This document shows positions 34,837 through 48,107 of a stretch of 64,000 nt of DNA, piece by piece. This stretch comes from Salvator merianae. Its lineage: Eukaryota; Chordata; Lepidosauria; Squamata; Teiidae. The notes beneath the pieces are model-generated. The model was not told the DNA's origin. It was given only the letters and a program-made list of their open reading frames with translations, and searched no databases. The first letter of the stretch is position 1. Each line of letters opens with the position of its first letter. The stretch is taken from positions 127,755,936 through 127,819,935 of the forward strand of contig QVOM02000034.1 of assembly GCA_003586115.2 (NCBI GenBank), read 5' to 3'. Position numbers and translations under genes: made by a program.

Positions 34837-37058
34837 GTGTATTTTTTCTCTTCGTTCTTTTTCCACTGCAGCACATACTTTAAAATCTGAAGCAATATGG
34901 AATGTTGCTTAAAATTTTAAAAAGGACAATTTTTTTTTTAGGTATTGGGGTGGCACTTTCCTTGGCATGCAGTCTGGGAGTTTCTTGTAGCATGGGTTCA
35001 GTTCGAGGGGCAGGAAGGAGAGGGTTGATCTTAGAAGATAATAGTCCAGTGGTTCGCTTCCTAAGTTTCTGCAATTGGTTATAAAGTAAGCTAAGAAGTG
35101 ACCAGGTAATAGCTAACAACCCTTCTTCTAATCTCTTTAGTTTCAAGTGCTAAGAAACAAAGTTCAGCATGTACATGCCTTTTGACAATCGCCTTTCTGT
35201 TGCATCACAGCTTAAAAATGGGACATTCATGGATTTGACTGCCATAGGGCTGTGATGTTTGTCAAGCCTATGTTAAAGCACACTAGATCTTCCTTTGTGT
35301 TTACCTCTCTTCACACATCCTTGAAAGTAAGACCCACTAAACTCATGCTGCTTACTTACAGGCCTTATACTAAAATTTGTTAAGCCTTTGTACCTTTTAA
35401 TGTGTTACTACTCATAGATAATCCTATGTGAGAGGAGATTGCCATAAAAAGAGATAAAAGGCCTTCTTCAACGTACAATTGCTCTTTGAAAAAAAGAGAC
35501 AAAGGATTGCTTGACAATTTCAGGTTTCTTGGAAACAGGTGCAATTTAATTCATTGGTATCTGAGCTAGGAACAGGTGAACTTGCGTCCATTAATGCAAA
35601 CAATGCTAGGCTTTTATATTTCACCTGAGAGCAATTTATCTCCTGTTTAATCTGGACAAGTGCATAGGAGCTTAGGTAACCAGATCCTTAGACTTTTCAA
35701 TAAGAAATCTAAATTAAGTGCAGTATTTTTGAAAGAACTGTTTCCTGTTAGTAACTGCTGTTTAGCATTTGTTCTTGCTTTGATGTCACTGGTTCTTGTG
35801 AGTATTTGCCAAACTTTGTTTGATTTTTTTTTTTAATCTTTCTGCTTATCCAGTTCTCTTTGGAAGAAAATGTTATAGTGAGAAGAATGCAGCTTTCTGT
35901 CCATATCCTCTTTGAAAGAAGGCAGCTGCAGTAATGTTCATGCAAGGCCGCTGAGGCTAATGGTGGATCTTAATTTCCTTTAGGTTCTTCAGCTATTGTA
36001 ATCCTGCCAACAGCTTCCTTGTTATGTCTGTGTATCTTTAGATAAGGAGTTCAGCTATGAGTGTTTTTGTTTAGTGTGCTATGGAGAATTGATTGTATAA
36101 GGATAGCATGGACTAATGGTGTTTATGTCTTTTTAAAAAAGTTGCCTTGAGTGAGACCACAGCCATTTTAGTATTCTGTCCCCCCAGAATTTCAGATATT
36201 GATATTGGACCTTGACCTTACAGCAATACAGTTTATTGTGTGGTGGTAGTTGGGCTTAAGAGAGGGATTGTATCACAACTTTCTAAGGTAGACTAGTGCT
36301 TATAGCTTAGAGACAGGGCTGAGATAGCTTGTGATTCCAGCCTCAAATCCACCAGGAAAATACAAGTCATAATCTTCACTATATTTTTCATCAGCTCTCT
36401 GGTTGTTTCTTCTGTGAGAAAGATTCTCTGAAATAAAAAACTGGTTAAATTTAGTCTACTTATTAAAGCATTTTAAGTGTGAAGGCTGGGAGTTCTGACT
36501 CAAATCCTTAAGGATAAGAAATGGTTCTTTAATTTAAATCCATAGCTTAGGTGTGCTCCATGAAACATGTCGCCTTTTCCTATGCTGCAAAGCTAGCAGT
36601 ACTATGGTTTATTCCAGAATCCTGTTTAAAGCTTTGAGTCTAGTTTCCTTCCCATGTGAAACACTGGTTTTGGTCCCTCTTTGCACATACAGCCTATTGA
36701 TAATGGAAATTTCAGGAGCCTGAGACAGAAAAGCTCATTTAAGTAGCAGCAGGACTTTCTCCTCCACCATCTTTTAACCATACTATAAGCCAGTGCAAAC
36801 TCCTATGAACTCTGTGGTTTCGTTCAGCAAACAGGGATATCTTTCATGAGAGGAAAGTGCAGAGTCATGTTTAGGAATGTGGATCAGTAAGGGAACCCAC
36901 TGTGCTTTGTCCACTTCCAAGGTAATTTTCCAATAAGCTGCCCACAGGAATATATAACGGGCACTAGCAGATGGATCTGCGAACAGTTTTCCTCCCTAGG
37001 TCCATGATGCAATGCCACTGAGGTTTAAACACCTGCACTTGTAAAGAGATGCGTGTGT

Positions 37059-37087
37059 ACACACACACACACATAAAGAGAGAGAAT
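37059..37087. repeat. Short AC and AG dinucleotide runs
   Basis: A run of AC units is followed by AAAGAG and AG units. Confidence 0.8.
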
Positions 37088-37179
37088 GAGCGTATTTAAA
37101 CAGTATGCCTAAGTTTATGGATTATATAAAGTAGACAGTGAACTCAGTTAATTTTAGTATTTTGCATAATCCATGTTTA

Positions 37180-37632
37180 GAACATAAGAAGAGCTCTGCT
37201 AGATCAGGCCACAGCCCATCTGGTCCAGCATTCTGTTTCACACAGTGGCCCACCAATTGCTTCTGGGCATTCTCTAGCAGAATAAAAGGCAAAACCTTCA
37301 CCTGCTCTTGACTCCCCGCAAATGGTTTTACAGACATCCTGCCTGTCTTTCCAACCTGGAGGCAGTACCTAGGCATCCATTCTAGTAGCCATTGATACAC
37401 CTGACCTCCATGAATCTGTCCAATCCTTTCTTAAAGCTATCTAGGCTGATGGCTGTCACCACTTCATCCAATAATAAATTCCATAGACCAATGACGCTCT
37501 GGGTGAAAAAATATTTCCCCTTGTTGGTTCTAACTCTCCTACCCATCAGCTTCATAGAGTGCCCCCCGGTCCTAGTGTTGTATGTGAGAGAAAAGAATTT
37601 CTCTCTATCCACCTTATCCATACCATGTTTGT
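37180..37632 (-). mobile_element. CR1-type LINE fragment, ORF2 C-terminus plus 3' UTR (copy C)
   Basis: The minus strand keeps an open frame with MDKVDREKFFSLTYNTRT, KGKYFFTQSVIGLWN and SLDSFKKGLDRFMEV, the end of CR1 ORF2, followed by the shared 3' UTR ending near 37180. The 5' side is cut within the reverse transcriptase C-terminal region. Confidence 0.85.
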
Positions 37633-37711
37633 TAGTCATATGGTAGAACAAGGGAGGTAAAAAGGAGATTAGAATTTCAGATGATCGGTAAATGCAGCTC
37701 AGATTTCATTC

Positions 37712-37800
37712 TTCATTGATTCATAATTCTATCCTGCTCTATACCTGAATGTCTCAGGATGGGTCACAATAAAATCATTATAAATACAGATAAAATAAAT
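37712..37800 (-). mobile_element. LINE 3' end fragment
   Basis: CTCAGGATGGGTCACAATAA and the following AATACAGATAAAATA resemble the tails at 15832-15905 and 690-760. Only the tail remains. Confidence 0.4.
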
Positions 37801-40107
37801 TAGCTAAAACAGTGACGGCGCCTGCATGGGGAGGGCATGCTGTTCCCCATAACTTTGCATGACATGGCAACCAGAAGGCTTGAACATCCTAGTAATTTAG
37901 AAAAAAGTGAGGAACTCTCTGTTTATTAGGTTGCAGGTTAACTGGAAGAAAAGTATCTGTGTATGAACAAACCTTCTGGCTTGCTTGGCTTCTACAATAT
38001 GTAAGTAGGATTGTAACTTAAACTCAGCAGATCTTGCCAGCAGTAACTGGCAAACTGAGTGAACTGATTGAGGAGGACGCAGCACTATTGCTTTTGCTTT
38101 TGATAGTGCTGAACCTGTTTCTAATCTATAGCAGATCAGTATTTAGTTTGCAACAATCCAAAGAAAGTAAAGATGTCAAACCAATCTGTATGCTGCTGCT
38201 CATGTTTTACTGTCCATCACTGGATCTTGCATGTACAAAATCCAAATAGATGTGGATGTGCCTGGACTATTTCTTTTTAAAGAGCAATCACTGGGGAGCA
38301 AAAAAAAAAAAAAAAGATTTTATAAAATAGTTGAAGGTTATTTGTGCCAGAGTACATCTCCCTGGGTGGCAAGGGGAAAGAAAGGTGAATCTTGTGCAGC
38401 CTAGTTTTAGGCTTGAAATTTAAAGGGATGCCCCAGAGGATTTTTAAAAACTCTGTTTTAAAAGATCCAAAGGGAAGAAGAAAAATTCACCAGTAGACAA
38501 AAAGCATTTATGCCAGAATTTTTGGTATGTTCCCTTTGTCCTCTCAGTGGACAAGGCAATAGGCAGCTGAGCATGAATGACAGTGTCATGTTTTTTGAGA
38601 AAGAGGAAGTGGTGGACCCTAAGGCACTTAACAGTGAAACGTGTGCCTGTAATTCTAATCATCTCAGATTGGAGTGAATTTGCAAGCTCCAGTGGTCTTT
38701 TTTTTGCATGTGACAAAGGAAGATAGAAATACAGGGGCCCTCTGATCTGCTAGTTAGTTGCTCTTTGGTCTGGATCAGGTAAGATTCAGTCTGGAACAGC
38801 GGCATCTGCAATGGTGGTGTTTCATCTTAGCACTCACACAAGCTTTGGAGCTGGCCTCTGAGGGCTTTTTCAGAGACCCTGGGGAACCTATTTTGGCAGT
38901 GTGATAGGGCATGCCAATGAAATGGCTCCCCTTGTAAACCAGAATACAGACATGTCCACTTTCTACATCTCTCCTCCTTTTGGATTAGGTCCTACTAGTA
39001 TCCTGATAGAGCTCCATATTAAGGTCTACCAGCCATCCAAATCTGGGGCCTCCTGATATGAATCACACTCCATCCTGTGTGAATGGAGCATACTAGCATG
39101 TTTTAAATGCTATTGTAATAATTCTGGCAAAAATAAGTTGCAGTGGCAAATTGCTTGCTTTTCTTTTTTGCAGTTTGGCAGGTAAGAGGTGTCTGCTTAT
39201 TATATGGTCTGCATTTTTTGTTAGTCTGCAGGCTTGTCTGTTATTATGGAAGGATTAACCAGCTGTTTGTTCTGGGTTAATGCCTTAGAGTTGTGCTTGA
39301 CTCCTGGAGACTGTATGAGCAACTGTTTGCCCTTTTGCCCTTTCTTTAATAAGATTTCATAGTTCTTTCGAATTCATTCCAGTAGTCTCTTTAAACACTA
39401 TCCATGCATCTTTTGTTGCTTTATGTTATGCTTTTTTCAACCTTGCAAAGCATTTGTTTCTAACCCTTTGTCTTTTCTCATCATATGGTCAAAGGTATAG
39501 ACTATAACTTGTCATGGGTTTTTTTGCTGAAACACTATTCAGTGGTATTTTGCAAACTCTTCACTTTTGCAAATGCCTGCAGCCTCATCTCCTGTACTGA
39601 AAAACAACCATTCTTCTTTAGCTAGTGCTAATTACAGGTTCCAATTTCATACTTGAATATGAAGACATAGAGCAAAATGCTGCAGTATATTTCTTCTTCA
39701 AGACTATAATGCAATCACTGCAATCCCTGGATTAATTTATCAGCTTGTCAACTCAATAGCGGGAAACATTTCTTTTGGAAAGAAACAACCACTGTTTCAA
39801 ATAATTTATTGGCTATGTTGTACTTCGTTAGGTGTGTTTCTTGTTTGTAGAAGAAGTGATCTGGTTCTTGGAGTGTAACAAATTAGACAGAAGAAAAGAG
39901 GCTAAGTTTAATTTTATGAAACGCTTCCTTGAAGATGAAATAACGTTGAATTTCGTAACACTGGGAAGATGCAGACATCATTTATCTTCTCCTGAACCAA
40001 GACAAATCATTAACAGAATTTTCACTCTACTACCATTTTCACTCTACTCCAGTAGTTTGGATGTCACACTTCAAAATGCATGCATTGTTTTTTATTGTAT
40101 GCAACAG

Positions 40108-40247
40108 AGGCTACATCCAGACATTGCTTTCTTATTCCACTCTGTTTGGATATTCCAGAATAAAGCATGGATATTCCAGAATATCCATGCTTTATTGCAG
40201 AATATCCAAATAGAGTGGAGTAAGTAAGTGATGTCTGGATGCAGCCT
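40108..40247. mobile_element. 140-bp hairpin element
   Basis: AGGCTACATCCAGACATTGC at the left and GATGTCTGGATGCAGCCT at the right are inverted copies, and pairing continues to a central GGATATTCCAGAATATCC that is itself palindromic. Nearly the whole element is one stem. It has no coding capacity. Confidence 0.85.
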
Positions 40248-40786
40248 GAGTGTCACCAGACATTCAGATGCCTTGGCTGAAATGGATGCAGGTGACAGTT
40301 TTTTGGTTTTCTGTTACTGGCATAGAGTAGGACCCTAAAAGAGAATATGGCCATAATGATCCAATGTTTTCCTCAACTCATACTCCAGCCACAGAATTCT
40401 ACCAAAAGGGGTTTTATTTTCAGGAATGATCATGTCAGCTGATTGGGGCTTCTCCCAGTTCCAGAGAGTAACCAGGATATCAAGAAAATGATCACCGCAG
40501 CTAGCAAGGAAGTCGCTAGAACTATTGGGATACTGTTGCCAGACCGCAGTTCCCCAGCTTTGCAGTTTGTTTATTCTTTCATGTATCTAGAATGTGTTTT
40601 GTCTATGAAAACTGAATCAACTTCTCCTGCTATCAAAGCACAGGCTGAAAGTATGACTCCATACGCGTGTTAGATAAGATATCACAGAGGTTGAAATTTT
40701 TAGCCACTCCAAGCAAGGAGAGCTTGCTATAAATATGAAAGGTCACCAAGAGATTAACACTGCATTTTTTATTTATGTGGAGAGTT

Positions 40787-40922
40787 AGGATGCATCCAGA
40801 CATTACTTAATTATTCTGCTATATTTGGATCTTTCAGAATAAAGCATAGATATTCCAGAATATCCATACTTTATTCCGGAATATCCAAATGTATCAGAAT
40901 AACTGACATCTGCATGCAGCCT
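40787..40922. mobile_element. 136-bp hairpin element, second nearby copy
   Basis: AGGATGCATCCAGACATTAC and CATCTGCATGCAGCCT bound a stem with the same TAGATATTCCAGAATATCC centre as the copy 540 bp upstream. Confidence 0.85.
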
Positions 40923-41730
40923 CAGCTAGGTGTGGCAATTAATAGTGAAATTAATAAGAAAAAAATGGGGACATGGGAACAGATAATTTTAATATTAATA
41001 ATGACAATAGCAATAATGAGTTAGATGTTAGTGGAATTAAAAAGAATGGGTAGAAAAAGAATAGTGAACATTCACAATTTGAGTTTCCAGTTACGCAAAA
41101 ATTATGAGAAACTTGTAACCCTCTGACTGAAAAGTTATCCACCCCTCCCATATCTGAGGAGAGATTTGGGAGTGCACTTGTAGTGCTATAGGAAGATCAT
41201 TCTGTTCAGCAATACGTCCCCTTAAAAATGAGCGCTCTTTCCTAGATTCTTGACAGGTCTTGGAGAAAAGCTGATGTTTGGAAACGTGACATCATATTCC
41301 TGTGGGGTGTGCAAGTTTTGTTTTATAAAATTCTGATTTCTGTTTAAAATATTTGGCTTAAAATAAGTAACTCCAAATAGTCAAATACGTGACCTCATTG
41401 CATGTCATTGTACATGGGTGTGATGTTATCACACGGGCACAGAGAGCCTCAATGCATGTCTGCACGATGGTGTCCTGCACAAGCACAGTGCCCCCCTGCC
41501 ATGGAGAAACCAATAATGGTATTGGTCGTGCTCCCAGCAAAGGTGACTTCCCTGCACTTTTTCAGTGGGATGTGCCTATTTATGAGTCACTGCAGGTGCC
41601 AAGGAGAGCCTGGTGTTGTTAGATGAGACACTTAATAGTTCCAGGTCTCACACAGCAGCTCCAAAAGAAGTCGTTTTCTCTAACTATAGGAGAGGTTGCA
41701 TGCCCAGATGAATAAGAAAGAAGAAATAAC

Positions 41731-41778
41731 TCTCTCTCCCCCCCCACTCTCTCTCTCTCACACACACATATATATATT
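41731..41778. repeat. Mixed CT/C/CA/TA simple repeat
   Basis: CT units, a C run, more CT, then CA and TA units. Confidence 0.9.
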
Positions 41779-42321
41779 GTTTATGGAGAAGCTATACCCA
41801 TAATATTTGGGATTTATGTTTAAACTGTTACTCTCTTGATAATGGAGCTTTGGTTTTAGTGGTGGGTGGTTCTTTTTCCGCTAAGGCTGTAGCCAGATGT
41901 GGTGTAAAACTCAGGAACTGCCACACATGTCAATATCAATCCCAATCTAGCCCCAGGATATTGAGGTGATACCCCACAATATCATTATTGCCAAACAGTC
42001 AACATCCAACCCGGGTTTTACTATAAAGCGAAAGAACTTACTTTGTCTGCATAACAGCTCCCACAATCCACTATTCTGGAAGTGCTTTCTTCTGGAATAT
42101 CACAATATTTTGTAATATTTGTCTGCTGTCTCAAGGTGGACTATGTGTTACCAACAATAACCTACATTGGAAAATAAATAAGAAAAGCAGTCAGTTAAAT
42201 AAGTTGATATGACCCTTTGTTAAGGGTTTGTTCCATCTATAGCATTTCTTATTATGCCTTGTCATGATTCAGGTATCAGAGTGTCACTACTAATGACTGT
42301 TGTGACTACTAATGACACTAC

Positions 42322-42428
42322 TAGTGTGAGTGCATACATAGACATCCAAGCCTGAGTGGGCCTTATGCTGTTATGAAGTGCATATAGGCCGGTCAAGCCT
42401 GGATGTCTGTGTGCACGTTCACTCTGTG
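42322..42428. mobile_element. Palindromic element, ~107 bp
   Basis: The left arm, containing ACATAGACATCCAAGCC, pairs with the right arm GGCTTGACC/AGGCTGGATGTCTGTG region over about 50 bases with a few mismatches (for example GACATCCAAGCCTGA against TCAAGCCTGGATGTC). No coding sequence. Confidence 0.6.
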
Positions 42429-42998
42429 TGCGGACAGTCAGTTGTGCCATGATGTTCCAATGCCAGACTGATGACAAGATGTGGAGCTGGCTTATAAGTG
42501 TTCCCTTTTGGTGGCTTTTCCTGCTTCAGGAATTGCGGTTAAGCGGTTTTGAGGTCTCTGTAAGAGATAACAAAGAAGGATTTCCATTTTTAGATAGACA
42601 CTAGTTTGGAACAATCTAATATCTTAGATTACAACTTTTCCAGCCCCAAGCAGTAGTAAAGGCTGTAAAATTTTATCTGGGTAACACTGTTGTTTGGTTT
42701 CCGCAAAACATTTGGTGCAAAACCATATTATGGAAGTAGTTGCCACCTATGAAAAGCTATAGCTGGGGGAACCGTTGAGGCCTACTCTATTCGTGCAAGC
42801 CAATGGTGCTGTTGAGGGATGACCCAATCTTACAGTCTCCCAGTGTAATTAAATGGTACCTCAAAAGGCTCATCACATTATGTTTCAGAGAAGGTATTAA
42901 ACAAGGAAAGGAACATTTGACCAGCTAAGTGCAAAACCATGCTGCAAGAAACTATGCAACACAAGGGACAACTGTCTAAGGCAGCCTCCAGACTGCAA

Positions 42999-43222
42999 GG
43001 GCCCAGTCACACCTAAATTTTAATCCAGCTTCAGTCCACTTTTGGATTGAAAGAACACATCAGCAAAGTGACTAATCAATTGCTTTCCACATTATCTAAC
43101 ACAAAGATAGATTTTCAGAGTTAGATAATGCTGAAAGAAAATATCTTATTATTTCACTAATGGGCTTTCTCAGTATGAACATCAACTGAAGCTGGATTAA
43201 AACTTAGGAGTGACTGGGTCCC
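42999..43222. mobile_element. Inverted-repeat element with ~39-bp ends
   Basis: GGGCCCAGTCACACCTAAAT at the left and TTAGGAGTGACTGGGTCCC at the right are part of 39-bp inverted ends with about three mismatches. The 224-bp element is non-coding. Its inner end motif (TTTTAATCCAGCTTCAGTCC) has a relative near 9915 between the two genes. No clear target duplication. Confidence 0.75.
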
Positions 43223-45234
43223 AGAGGCAAATGTGGGATCTAAAGAAGATCCTGTCTTTGCCTCTTGCTGCCCCCCCCCCCAGAGTTGGGAGGGAGTTGC
43301 AGGCTCTTACCTTTGCCAACTCCTTTTGTGATTTTTCCTCTTGCAAATACCCAGATGCCAGTCAAATGCCCACCCATTTGTCTTTGGGTTTTTTAGTGTG
43401 CTTGACCAGCATCTGTGTATTTTCAAGACGAACAATCATAGAAGTGGCAGACAGACGCAGGTAAACATTCATTATTATGGGAAAACTGATATCATTGATG
43501 GATTTCTCATAATAGCTATGTTTCAGGATATTGCCTTGATATGCTGGTACTATATTGGGAATGCCATGGATACAGGAGAATCGTGGGGTTTAACCCATGT
43601 CTGGAGGCACCCTAAGTGAGAATTGTTCTTTCTGGAATGCAGAGCAAAGCCAGTGTTGTCTCTGTTGATGAAGAACTGCTTTTGAAATATTTACATTTAT
43701 TCTTGACTTTTTCCAGTAAACATTGTTACTACATATAACTGAATCTTTTCATAGTCTGTATTGTCATTTAGACCATATGATCCTGATCATCATTCTGTAA
43801 ATGGGTATTTGCTACAGTGAAAATAAACTAAGGGTGAATTTTACGCAGCGATCATTTTTAAGTGAATCACAAGTACAAGTTTTAATTTGGATTGTGAAAA
43901 GCTTCAGATTTATATGGGGCTGGGTATATGAACACCTTCAAAATTGGCACCAACTGGAGAAGAGCATGTTCATTCAATTACACATGTTTTCCAGAGCATT
44001 TTATAATTTTACACTTTGATGCGGATGTGTAACCATGTAGAAGAATATGAACTGGGAGAAGGAGGTCCGTGCTGCTATATCCTTCACCCATGAATCTATA
44101 GTGTCTATTCACAGTGAACTGGCTCCTATATAGCTCGACTTCCATTTGAAGGGCACTTAATATTTAGGATTCTAACATTTCTGTTAGAACACACCCCTGA
44201 TTTACCTTACCTTGGAGAAAGAGAATAACTATTTGAATTGGTTTAAATGGAGCAAATATAGCTACCTGGTTTCTGCCTTTCCACCCCGAGCAGGCCTTAC
44301 TAGAGTGGCCCCTGACATTGTTTTTGTGTCCTTAAGAGCTTCTCTGAGACCCACAAACCAAACAATGGTGTGTGCTCATGGCATTCCCTCAGAATTCCAA
44401 AGCTACTCAAAGCCTCCAAAAAGAAGAGCATCTTCTAATTCACAGCAGTTAGATTTTTAAATTAATCTGTGCTTCCATCTCCTATTGAATGATCAGTTAA
44501 TGACTCTTAAGTTTTGAGCGCTAGAAGAAGAGCATAGTTGTGTTTGTGAGGTTTCTTGTTCATCTCTCTTTTGCCTGGACCACAGCGCCCCACTTAACTT
44601 AGGAGGAGAAGGCAGGTACATAGTGTTTCTTTCGGTAGTTTTCCTACGAGGATGAAAGCTAACAAAACAGACTGTCCTTCATTTCCCTGACACTGTGTTC
44701 AGAGTAAATAAACAGCACAAGTAGAAACTTAAAATAGGGATGTAAAGAAGATGAAAGTGAATGGAACTCTTTAGTTAACTTTCTGTCTGGTTTTCTGAAA
44801 ATTATCTAGAGATGTGGAATACACAACTGTTTTGTAGCACTGGTAGAAAGACATGATTGTAAAACTATAATATTCTAGTTCTGAAGACATTTCCATGAAG
44901 GAAAAACAGTGTAACTAGATGTTTGCCTTGTACCTGTCAGTTGCAGTCATTTAGACTCTCTTTTGAAAACATGCTAATCTATTTCTTGTTGCCTCTTATG
45001 GTGGTTCGGAAAGTTACTGAGGAACCATATGGTTGCTACTGTTGTTAACACTGGACCACAAGAGTGGAAAATAGTTTGGGAGAATATTGATGCATTGGTT
45101 TTTCCTGAAGAGATGCGGGATACAAAATAGTGGTAGAGCATCAGTTTTATGTACAGAAGATTGTATTTCCCTGAACGAAGGCAGTGGTTGACAATTTCTG
45201 TTTGTATTTTTCCAAAACTGTATGGAGTCTCCAG

Positions 45235-45440
45235 GAATAGAGCTTGAGCTTGAGCAAATTTACCCTTGCAATGCATCTGGAAAGCAGATTGCTGGTTCAA
45301 TTCCCAGTCTCTCCCCAGAAGCAGACAATGGCAACCCATTTCTGTATTTCTGCCAAGAAAACTGCAGAGAGGTGCCTAGGCAGTTAACCAGAAGTTGGCC
45401 ATGACTTGGGGGTACCCCACAACACAAACACACACACTGC
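45235..45440 (+). mobile_element. Retroposon tail-like repeat
   Basis: TGGCAACCCATTTCTGTATTTC, CAAGAAAACTGCAGAGAGG and a CA-rich end resemble the 3' ends of squamate LINE/SINE pairs, with an ACACAAACACACACAC tail. The family is not certain. Confidence 0.4.
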
Positions 45441-45794
45441 CTTTCAAAACAACAAAACTACCTTAACCAGTTTAGGACTCTGCCCAACACAGTCCAGGCT
45501 CAGCTTTCACCAGTTGGCTACTTCTCTTGTTTAGTGGTTTTGGGGATGGTAGCAGTGGTAGCCAGTACCTGTTGAAACTGGTGGGGCAGTCAGTGGGGCA
45601 GGCTTCTGAATAGGTATGGAACTGGATTAGCTGGAAGTAGAGTTTATCGTAGGTGAAGTACTGCAGAACTGCAACCCTGTGCACAAGAAGCCGCTTCACT
45701 GAATGTAGTGGGAGATACATTTCCTCTGGGTACTTTTTGTTTCTATCATTATAATAATGAGGAATACAAGCACCCCACTATGTCTTTTCTCAAA

Positions 45795-45866
45795 ATTGTT
45801 ATTGGGGATAATGCCTGCATTTACTCTCCAATTGTTATTGGGGATAATGCCTGCATTTACTCTCTA
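45795..45866. repeat. 36-bp tandem duplication
   Basis: The unit starting ATTGTTATTGGGGATAATGC occurs twice head to tail, at 45795 and 45831, with one mismatch near the end. A small hairpin (AAAATCACT ... AGTGATTTT) follows at 45866-45892. Confidence 0.95.
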
Positions 45867-48028
45867 AAAATCACTCTCAGCAGTGATTTTTAGAAAAAGT
45901 ATGGAAAATGCCACGTTTTCTGTAGCTCTCTCCCAGATAGCTCTGCTAGCCACCTGCAGTGAAGATATACAACAGAGCCATTCTTGTCACATAATGTCAG
46001 AAATGAGCCCAGCACATTCCCCCTATCTGAGGAGAGCCTATTTGTGTAGCCCTTCTGTTCATTCAGGGTAACCCATTCAATGTAAATGGGTCCTGTAAGC
46101 TGAATCCTTTCATTCTGTCCCATCCAGTTAAGTAAAGAAGTCTTTCTCCTTTACTTGGTTGTTTAATGGGAGGGGGGGGTAGTGGAGGACAGAATTCTAC
46201 TCTTTCAGCAGAAATCCCTTCATTATCTTTGTGTGGCTTCCTGGTTCAGTGAAACAAAGCAGCATAGAAAACCCTTTGTCTGTAAATTAAGTTACCTAAA
46301 TAATGGAACTGGGTTGACAGTAAAGCAAATTTGGATCGGCACATTTAAACTTCAGCATTGCATTGAAACTAGCTGATTTATCTCATTTTCAAGTAGAGTT
46401 GAAAGTTTCACTTTTCGTATAGAAAGTTAGTATGAAGTGTATACAGTTCAGTTTTAAGATCTTAAGAAAGTTAAGGACACATTTTTGTTTCTGTGAGTGT
46501 GTTTTAAAGTAAACATTGTGATACTCCTGGCTGCCATGGTAAATATCTTCTCCAGGGTTAAGATATTATACTGTCATTGTCAGAGTACCAAACTACTCCC
46601 CCCCCCCAATAGAACCAAATATCCAGGGTTGGTGACTATATTTTCCATCTTCCCTGGCAGTTAAATACAATAATAATGCATTAAGAGTGTAATCCTAAGT
46701 GCAGTTCTGGGAACAAGCACTGTGGAAGTTTATTTCGAGTAAATAAGCTTAAGTGTTCTCAAAATATCAGTTTGCATCCCTTTCGTGACACCTAAAAGTA
46801 ACTCTGTCCTTAGAGTGAGTCAGCTATTTTCGGTGTTTCAATTAATCAAATATATGAACTATTAACAGTCCCAAATTTTTAATGCCTTTTTTGTTGTGAA
46901 CTGGCTCTATTGATAAAAAGCTCTTGATAAAAATTGTGAAGGAAGACGTAACAACTCATGCTTTGACTTGAAAATAAAGTATGTTTTGAACAAACAGAAT
47001 TCCAAATTCTGTCTGTTGTCAAAGTATAGATGAAACAGTTTTTTAAAAATGTTTTTTGCTGTTTACTCATGATTTTTTTGGCCATTTCTGTTCCATTTTA
47101 TGTGTTTCTATAGCATGAATCTCCGTTTTCCAGTTCAATAGAAACACACGAATGCATTTCTTCTCCAGATTGCACAAAATCCAAATGGATACACACATAC
47201 CTATGTACAGTTGGCTTGTATGTGTCCTGGAGAAAATATCTTCATTTGCATTTTATACAGGACTGAGAAATGGAAATGTGCACATATAGTAATACATGCA
47301 GAACCCTCAACATTTGCCTTGCATTGACCAAGAATCTAATTTTCTCTTTCACTGTATGCAGGCACTCCAGTTCTTCTGATGTTGATCTCTCTGCTGACAC
47401 CTTCTAAATACACTTGCATGTTTACATTATACATATATTTGCATCCTTTGTAAACAAAACTGTTTTCACATAATCAGTGCCATACAGTGTAAGGGTTCCA
47501 CATTCAACTTGCCAAGCTACCTAAAATCAGTTTGGTCCACATACAAGTTTGAGAAACCTCTTTAAATTACAAGCAATGCTTAGTTTGCTGAATGGCTGTC
47601 CACAAATAGAGTGTATAGTGGGTCTGCATAGCCCATCCTATCGCCATTCACCTTCTAGCACCTCTGTGTTCTGGAAGCTGATTGGTACTTTTACCTGTTA
47701 TTTTTTGTTTGTTTGTTTTTGAGGGGGATTAGTTAGTTTGTGCCTGCACAGATGAGCAAGCAAGCAGGCTTTTACCCATCTCAGAGAGAGAGACAGGCAG
47801 AGAGACATCCTGGATTCTTAAAGCCTCAAAAGGGGAATTAACCAAAAGGTTGACTTGTGAGAAAGTCTGTTCAGTGTCCTGCCTCAGTAAATACTTCAAA
47901 TATGCTGGCTTGCACAGAAACAAACACAGACATAAATGTGCATGTATACACACAGGTCAGCAGAGACAGAGAAGCCATTAAACAATAAGACAGTGTTTTT
48001 TTTTCTTTCCTTGCCCCTCATTCAGGGG

Positions 48029-48035
48029 AGGAGAG

Positions 48036-48101
<66 letters not shown>

Positions 48102-48107
48102 AGAGAG
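48029..48107. repeat. (GA)n purine microsatellite
   Basis: About 79 bp of almost pure AG units, with two GG interruptions, in the last 1.2 kb of intron 1. Confidence 0.97.

Noticed and set aside
39832..40227. 131-residue open frame in COLGALT2 intron 1
   Set aside because: It overlaps a hairpin element at its end, has no splice or promoter context, and the translation matches nothing I recognise.
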